DNA of 33,914 bases from an uncultured Oscillospiraceae bacterium (GTDB lineage Bacteria; Bacillota; Clostridia; Oscillospirales; Oscillospiraceae), in assembly GCA_934636865.1 (NCBI GenBank), contig CAKUBI010000024.1, positions 1-33,914 on the forward strand, in the 5' to 3' direction. The notes beneath the pieces were generated by a model that did not search any database, was not told the origin of the DNA, and saw only the letters and a program-made list of their open reading frames with translations. Shown piece after piece: positions 29,458-33,914 of the stretch. The position numbers and the translations under genes were made by a program. Position 1 is the stretch's first letter, and every line of letters begins with the position of its first letter.

Positions 29458-30351
29458 ATGAAACTCAAAAAGCTTTTCGCCCTCACGCTCGCGGCCGCTT
29501 CCCTGACGCTCGCTCTGACCGGCTGCGGCTCCAAAACCGACGATAACGCCGACGCCAACAACGACGCACAAAGCAGCGGCCAGCCCACCGAGACCGTCAC
29601 CGTCAAGCTCGGCGTCGTCGGCGGCATCTACGAAGACCTCTGGGCGCCCGCCAAGGCCGCGCTTGCCGACGAGGGCATCGACCTTGAGATCGTCCAGTTC
29701 TCCGACTATGTGACCCCGAACAATGCGCTCGCCAACGGCGATATCGACCTCAACGCCTTCCAGCACCGCATCTATCTCCAGAGCGAGATCGACAACTACG
29801 GCTATGAGATCCAGAACATCGGCAACACCTTCATCATCCCCCTGAACCTCTACTCCCAGAAGGTCTCCTCCGTTGACGAGCTCAAGGACGGCGACGTGAT
29901 CGCCATCCCCGACGATCTGACCAACGGTGGCCGCGCGCTCAAGGTCCTCGAGGCCGCGGGCATCATCGAGCTTGACCCGAACGCCGCCTTCAACCCCACG
30001 CTTGACGATATCACCAAGTACAGCGTGAACGTTACCATCGAAGAGCTCAAGGCCAACACCATCCCCTCCGTCCTGCCCGACATGGCCGCCGCGGTCGTGA
30101 ACGGCAACTACGCGCTCGACTTCGGTCTCAAGACCGATGAGGCCATCTACAAGGACAGCGTGCTCGACGTGGAGGAATACTGGAACCTGATCGCCGCACG
30201 CACCGCTGACGTGGAGGACCCCGACACCGCCGCAGTCTATGACAAGGTCGTCAAGGCCTTCCAGTCCAGCGCGACGGAGGATGTGTTCAACAACACCTTC
30301 GGCGGCTACTTCATCGCAGTGGGCTGGGATCAGGACCTCATCAACCAGTAA
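29458..30351 (+). CDS. metQ: Methionine-binding lipoprotein MetQ
   Basis: A 297-residue surface lipoprotein. The signal peptide ends in the lipobox LTGC (Cys23), followed by an Asp/Asn-rich spacer and the NlpA/MetQ binding domain (VKLGVVGGIYEDLWAP, NGDIDLNAFQHRIYLQ, AIPDDLTNGGRALKVLEAAG, GGYFIAVG). It captures L- or D-methionine for MetNI. An ACGGAGGAAA site precedes the ATG. 67 bp separate it from metI with no terminator. Confidence 0.95.
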   Translation: MKLKKLFALTLAAASLTLALTGCGSKTDDNADANNDAQSSGQPTETVTVKLGVVGGIYEDLWAPAKAALADEGIDLEIVQFSDYVTPNNALANGDIDLNAFQHRIYLQSEIDNYGYEIQNIGNTFIIPLNLYSQKVSSVDELKDGDVIAIPDDLTNGGRALKVLEAAGIIELDPNAAFNPTLDDITKYSVNVTIEELKANTIPSVLPDMAAAVVNGNYALDFGLKTDEAIYKDSVLDVEEYWNLIAARTADVEDPDTAAVYDKVVKAFQSSATEDVFNNTFGGYFIAVGWDQDLINQ

Positions 30352-30363
30352 CATACCGTATGC

Positions 30364-30411
30364 CCGCCGACGCGCCCCCATCTGCGGAGGGCGCGCCGGC
30401 GGAACGCCTTT
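30364..30411 (+). terminator. Hairpin between metQ and the FAD oxidase gene
   Basis: CCGCCG-A-CGCGCCC (30364-30377) pairs with GGGCGCG-C-CGGCGG (30389-30402), 13 pairs with one mismatch, followed by AACGCCTTTTC. The T-run is short. It likely trims or reduces transcription after metQ rather than ending it. Confidence 0.5.
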
Positions 30412-30427
30412 TCAGGAGGGATTTCCC

Positions 30428-31834
30428 ATGTCCATTGACATTTCCGCGCTGCGGCGTATCATTTCCGATGAGAGCAGGCTGCTCACCGGCAGCGATATCC
30501 CGCAGGACTATCAGAGCGACGCGCTCGGCCGCGTCCACGGCAGCGCCGAGGCGCTCGCCTTCCCCCTATCCACCGAGGAGGTCAGCGCCCTTCTGCGCTA
30601 TGCGCACGAGCAGCGCATCCCCGTCACGCCGCGCGGCGCGGGGACGAACCTCGTCGGCTCCACCGTGCCGCTCGAGGGCGGCATCATTCTTGATCTTTCC
30701 CGCATGGACCGCGTACTTGAGCTGGACGAGGACACGATGACCGTCACGGTCGAGCCGGGCATGCTTTTGCAGGATCTGCAGGCCTACGTTGAAGCGCGCG
30801 GGCTCTTCTATCCGCCCGATCCCGGCGAAAAGGCCTCGAGCATCGGCGGCAACATCAGCACGAACGCCGGCGGCATGCGCGCGGTGAAATACGGCGTCAC
30901 GCGCGACTACGTGCGCGGGCTCGAGGCCGTGCTCGCAGACGGCACGGTGATGAAAGTCGGCGGCAAGCAGGTCAAGGACGCGAGCGGGCTTTCGCTCAAG
31001 CACCTGCTCATCGGCTCGGAGGGCACGCTGGCCGTCATCACGAAATGCCTGCTGCGCCTTGTTCCCAGGCCCGAAGCGTCGCTGAGCGTACTCGTGCCGT
31101 ATGCCGACCTTGAGACCGGCATCCGCAGCGTCCTCACCGTTCTGCGCGCAAACGCGAACCCCACGGCGGTCGAATTCATGGAGCGCAAGGTCGTTGCGCT
31201 CGGCGAGCGCTTCTGCGGCGTTTCCTACCCGCGGCCCGACGCGGGGTCCTATATCCTCCTCACCTTTGACGGGCGGAGCGAGGAGGTCGCGGCCAACGCC
31301 GCGCGCGTGCGCGCGCTCGCGCTGCAAAACGGCGCGCTCGACTTCATCGAGCTGACTGACAGCGCGCAATGCGCCGACATCTGGCGCGTGCGCGGCGCGC
31401 TCGTCAAGGCCGTGGAGGCCGTTTCCGAGCAGGAGCCGGTCGATATCGTCGTGCCCATCAGCCGCACGGCGGACTTCATCCGCTTTATCAACGAGCTCGA
31501 CGCGCAAAGCGGCATGCGCATGGTCAGCTTCGGCCACGCGGGCGACGGCAACGTTCACCTCTGCGTGGTGCGCGGCGAGCGCAGCGCGGAAGCATGGCAG
31601 CGCGAGCTGCACGCGAACATGGACAAGGCCTATGCCGAGGCCTACCGTCTCGGCGGCGTTGCGTCCGGCGAGCACGGCATCGGGCTTTCCAAGCGTCCCT
31701 ACTTCCTGCGTCAGACGGCGCAGGAGAACCTGCGGGCCATGAACGCGGTCAAAACGGCGCTCGACCCGCTGCACATTTTAAATAACGGCAAATCGTATCT
31801 CACAGGAGGCAATGACAATGCAGGCACTTTCTGA
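30428..31834 (+). CDS. FAD-linked 2-hydroxy-acid oxidase (GlcD/D-LDH type)
   Basis: A 468-residue flavoprotein. The PCMH FAD fold is clear: VTPRGAGTNLVGSTVPLEGG (about 62-81), PPDPGEKASSIGGNISTNAG (about 136-155) and LKHLLIGSEGTLAVIT (about 192-207). The C-terminal cap has SFGHAGDGNVHL (about 366-377) and GEHGIG. Such enzymes oxidise D-2-hydroxy acids such as D-lactate, glycolate or D-2-hydroxyglutarate to 2-oxo acids. The ATG at 30428 has an AGGAGG site. It lies between metQ and an aminotransferase in one direction, so a methionine-related hydroxy acid is a possible substrate (inference). Its end overlaps the aminotransferase start by 17 bp. Confidence 0.92.
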   Translation: MSIDISALRRIISDESRLLTGSDIPQDYQSDALGRVHGSAEALAFPLSTEEVSALLRYAHEQRIPVTPRGAGTNLVGSTVPLEGGIILDLSRMDRVLELDEDTMTVTVEPGMLLQDLQAYVEARGLFYPPDPGEKASSIGGNISTNAGGMRAVKYGVTRDYVRGLEAVLADGTVMKVGGKQVKDASGLSLKHLLIGSEGTLAVITKCLLRLVPRPEASLSVLVPYADLETGIRSVLTVLRANANPTAVEFMERKVVALGERFCGVSYPRPDAGSYILLTFDGRSEEVAANAARVRALALQNGALDFIELTDSAQCADIWRVRGALVKAVEAVSEQEPVDIVVPISRTADFIRFINELDAQSGMRMVSFGHAGDGNVHLCVVRGERSAEAWQRELHANMDKAYAEAYRLGGVASGEHGIGLSKRPYFLRQTAQENLRAMNAVKTALDPLHILNNGKSYLTGGNDNAGTF

Positions 31835-32987
31835 CCGCACCGCAAGCTTTACCGATTCCGTCATCCGCCGCATGACCCGTATCTCCAACCAGTACGGCGC
31901 GGTGAACCTTTCGCAGGGCTTCCCCGATTTTGATCCCCCCAAGGCCATTCTCGACCGGCTCGCGCAGGTCGCCTACGAGGATTTCCACCAGTATTCGATC
32001 ACCTGGGGCGCGCAGGACTTCCGCGAGGCGCTGGCGAGAAAGCAGTCGCGCTTCATGGGCCGCGAGATCGACCCCAACGGCGAGATCGTCGTCACCTGCG
32101 GCAGCACCGAGGCCATGATGGCCGCGATGATGACCGTCGCCAACCCTGGCGACAAGGTGGTCATCTTCTCCCCCTTCTACGAAAACTACAGCGCCGACAC
32201 CATCCTCTCCGGCGCAGAGCCGATCTACGTCCCCCTCACGCCGCCGTCGTTCACCTTTGACCCTGAGGTGCTCGAGGACGCCTTCCGCCAGCACCCCAAG
32301 GCGCTCGTGCTCTGCAACCCCTCGAACCCCTGCGGCAAGGTCTTTACGCGCGAGGAGCTCGAGATCATCGCAGATCTTGCCAAAAAGTACGACGTTTACG
32401 TCATCACCGACGAGGTGTACGAGCACATCGTCTACGCTCCGCATCAGCATACTTACTTCGCGACGCTCCCCGGCATGTGGGAGCGCACGCTCTCCTGCTC
32501 GTCGCTCTCCAAGACCTATTCCGTCACCGGCTGGCGGCTCGGCTACATCATCGCCCCGCCGGAGATCATCGAGCGGGCGAAGAAGGTGCACGATTTTCTC
32601 ACCGTCGGCGCGGCGGCGCCCCTGCAGGAGGCCATCATCCCGGGTCTTAACTTTGGTCAGGACTACTATGACGCGCTCCAGGCCGAGTACACGCACAAAA
32701 AGGAGCTCTTTTTGAAGGGTCTTGACGACCTCAAGATCGTCCACAACAACCCCGAGGGCGCCTACTATGTCATGCTCGATATTTCGGAATTCGGCTATGA
32801 GAGCGACCTCAAATTCTGCGAGGACCTTGCAAGCAAGGTCGGCGTGGGCGCGGTGCCGGGCTCAAGCTTCTTCCGCGAGCCGGTCAATCACCTCATCCGC
32901 CTGCACTTTGCCAAAAAGGACGAAACGCTCACCGACGCGCTGAACCGCCTCGAATCCCTGCGCGAAAAGATCCCCGCAAGGGGCTGA
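31818..32987 (+). CDS. PLP-dependent aminotransferase, YbdL/KAT-like
   Basis: A 389-residue fold-type I class I aminotransferase. NLSQGFPDFDPP near the N-terminus is shared with the methionine/kynurenine aminotransferase group (E. coli YbdL, KAT). The PLP site is SLSKTYSVTGWRLGY with an intact lysine; NPSNPCGKV replaces the usual NPxNPTG; ITDEVYEHIVY carries the PLP aspartate. The ATG at 31818 is preferred to 31812 because the AGGAGG at 31804-31809 is eight bases away. Translationally coupled to the FAD oxidase. Together they could turn a hydroxy acid to an oxo acid and then to an amino acid, or the reverse. Confidence 0.92.
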   Translation: MQALSDRTASFTDSVIRRMTRISNQYGAVNLSQGFPDFDPPKAILDRLAQVAYEDFHQYSITWGAQDFREALARKQSRFMGREIDPNGEIVVTCGSTEAMMAAMMTVANPGDKVVIFSPFYENYSADTILSGAEPIYVPLTPPSFTFDPEVLEDAFRQHPKALVLCNPSNPCGKVFTREELEIIADLAKKYDVYVITDEVYEHIVYAPHQHTYFATLPGMWERTLSCSSLSKTYSVTGWRLGYIIAPPEIIERAKKVHDFLTVGAAAPLQEAIIPGLNFGQDYYDALQAEYTHKKELFLKGLDDLKIVHNNPEGAYYVMLDISEFGYESDLKFCEDLASKVGVGAVPGSSFFREPVNHLIRLHFAKKDETLTDALNRLESLREKIPARG

Positions 32988-33002
32988 GAAAGGACGCATT
33001 CC

Positions 33003-33128
33003 ATGACCGCACTGAAAGACGACTGCCTGCGCCTGCGCGATGAGATCATCGCGCTGCCGCTCGGCACGGCGCTCTGCGCCGCCTATGCCGCCGTCTGCCG
33101 CTGCGAGGCGGGACATATCATTTTTTAG
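33003..33128 (+). CDS. Short protein or gene remnant of unknown function
   Basis: A 41-residue open frame (MTALKDDCLRLRDEIIALP at the start, ending in GHIIF) with an AAAGGA site nine bases before its ATG, 15 bp after the aminotransferase. Its first two-thirds read like the helical N-terminus of a soluble protein with several cysteines. It stops abruptly where the DNA turns AT-rich, so it may be the remnant of a longer gene. I do not recognise a family. Confidence 0.45.
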   Translation: MTALKDDCLRLRDEIIALPLGTALCAAYAAVCRCEAGHIIF

Positions 33129-33184
33129 GGCATTTTTGGCGGCAAATCATTCCGCATTTCCCTTTATTTCGCAAAACGTACATC

Positions 33185-33207
33185 TTTAATCGTTTTTGAC
33201 GATTAAA
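33185..33207. repeat. Inverted repeat TTTAATCGT/ACGATTAAA
   Basis: A perfect 9-bp inverted repeat with a five-base TTTTG centre in AT-rich DNA upstream of the binding-protein gene. It could end the met operon weakly or be an operator for the next promoter, 27 bp away. Confidence 0.5.
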
Positions 33208-33233
33208 ACACGATTTTGTGCAGCAAATTTGAA

Positions 33234-33261
33234 TTGATTTTTATTTTTAATTTGCTAAACT
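33234..33261 (+). promoter_or_regulatory. Promoter of the ABC binding-protein gene
   Basis: TTGATT (33234-33239), a 16-bp AT-only-like spacer and TAAACT (33256-33261). The surrounding 200 bp are much richer in AT than the rest of the window. Confidence 0.6.
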
Positions 33262-33298
33262 TTGTTTCTGCTGTTGCAATAGTGACGGCAGAAGCAAA
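33261..33298. repeat. 12-bp inverted repeat at the start of the binding-protein transcript
   Basis: TTTGTTTCTGCT (33261-33272) pairs with GGCAGAAGCAAA (33287-33298) with two wobble pairs, around the expected transcription start. It may be an operator or a 5' stabilising hairpin. Confidence 0.45.
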
Positions 33299-33327
33299 CT
33301 ACGCAAAATTTTGAAAAGAGGTATGAA

Positions 33328-33914
33328 ATGAAAAAGCTGTTTTCTCTGCTTCTTTGTGCCGTGATGGTGCTCTCTCTGGTCGCCTGCGGCTCGAAGACTG
33401 ATGACACGCAGACGCCCGACGAGCCCCAGGATTCCGCTCCCGAGCTCTCCGGCACGATGAAGGTCGTCGCCACCGGCGACGTCTACGGTCCCCTGTTCGA
33501 CGAATTCACCGCCGACACCGGCGTTCAGGTCGAATGCCTGTCCATGTCCTCCGGCGAGGTGCTCTCCAAGCTCCGCGCAGAGGGCGGCACCCCGTCCGCT
33601 GACCTGTGGTTCGGCGGCGGCATTGACGCGTTCATGAGCGCCAAGGACGACGATCTGCTCGAGCCCGTCACCTTCGACGCGGCCGCCGAGCTCGGCGACA
33701 GCTACAAGGACGCCGAGGGCTACTGGTACTCCAAGGGCATCACCGTCGTGGGCTTCCTGCTCAACAACTCCCTCATGGAGGAGCTGGGCCTCACCGCGCC
33801 CGAGAGCTGGGATGATCTGACCGATCCCCAGTACGCCGGCGAGATCGTCATGTCCAACCCCGCCGTCTCCGGCACCAACTACGCCGTGGTCAACGCGCTG
33901 CTGCAGGCCAAGGG
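33328..33914 (+). CDS. ABC transporter substrate-binding lipoprotein (partial)
   Basis: The first 195 residues of a protein that runs off the window. A signal peptide ends in the lipobox LVAC (MKKLFSLLLCAVMVLSLVAC), so it is a lipoprotein. The mature part (KVVATGDVYGPLFDEFTADT, SADLWFGGGIDAFM, GYWYSKGITVVGFLLNNSLM, LTDPQYAGEIVMSNP) matches family 1 extracellular binding proteins of the iron(III)/AfuA-FbpA type, which also includes phosphonate and other anion binders. The true ligand is not clear. AGAGGT lies five bases before the ATG. Confidence 0.88.
   Translation, partial: MKKLFSLLLCAVMVLSLVACGSKTDDTQTPDEPQDSAPELSGTMKVVATGDVYGPLFDEFTADTGVQVECLSMSSGEVLSKLRAEGGTPSADLWFGGGIDAFMSAKDDDLLEPVTFDAAAELGDSYKDAEGYWYSKGITVVGFLLNNSLMEELGLTAPESWDDLTDPQYAGEIVMSNPAVSGTNYAVVNALLQAK

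Overview
The window reads as a chromosomal segment of a GC-rich, endospore-forming, low-oxygen Firmicute of the Clostridia, most like Oscillospiraceae. The reasons are strong AGGAGG ribosome sites, a spoIIID gene, SLH and LCP cell-surface proteins, lipoprotein binding proteins, two radical-SAM enzymes and an arginine deiminase pathway. Assignment to a genus would need a database search. No rRNA, tRNA, CRISPR array, phage gene or transposase was seen. Genes sit on both strands and most transcription units end in clear intrinsic terminators.

Layout. 1-1702 (minus): an XRE/TPR regulator followed, after a terminator, by a truncated MFS transporter. 2077-8254: an arginine-catabolism block with ornithine carbamoyltransferase (plus), arginine deiminase and ArgR (minus), a MocR-type regulator that lacks the PLP lysine (minus), and a YjiH-type membrane protein (minus). 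8535-12477: a 73-residue unknown protein, a sugar-phosphate nucleotidyltransferase, an AEC transporter and a membrane-fused spermidine-synthase-like protein. 12646-15613: SpoIIID, an LCP protein and an SLH-transglutaminase protein. 15673-18588: a MerR regulator divergent from a secreted M14 peptidase with LysM; the gap carries a MerR-type promoter with a 19-bp spacer. 18696-19472: an MBL-fold hydrolase. 19636-23564: a compact housekeeping run of radical SAM/SPASM, MutY, thymidine kinase, PflA-like radical SAM and dCMP deaminase. 23832-25796: metG, flanked by hairpin-rich intergenic DNA. 26312-27273: a DUF4177-like protein and TatD.

27374-33128 is the most striking part. A good sigma-A promoter is followed by a 40-codon open frame in which seven of thirteen consecutive codons are ATG (Met at every second position, residues 8-20). 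A strong intrinsic terminator follows, and then metN, metI and metQ, the methionine ABC importer. This has the anatomy of a ribosome-mediated methionine attenuator; I see no SAM riboswitch or T-box there. The operon seems to continue into a GlcD-type FAD-linked 2-hydroxy-acid oxidase and an aminotransferase resembling YbdL/KAT (methionine/kynurenine type). That suggests the cluster takes up methionine-related compounds and interconverts hydroxy-, oxo- and amino-acid forms. The window ends inside an ABC-transporter lipoprotein with its own AT-rich promoter region.

Many long open frames opposite real genes are by-products of high GC and codon bias and are left out.
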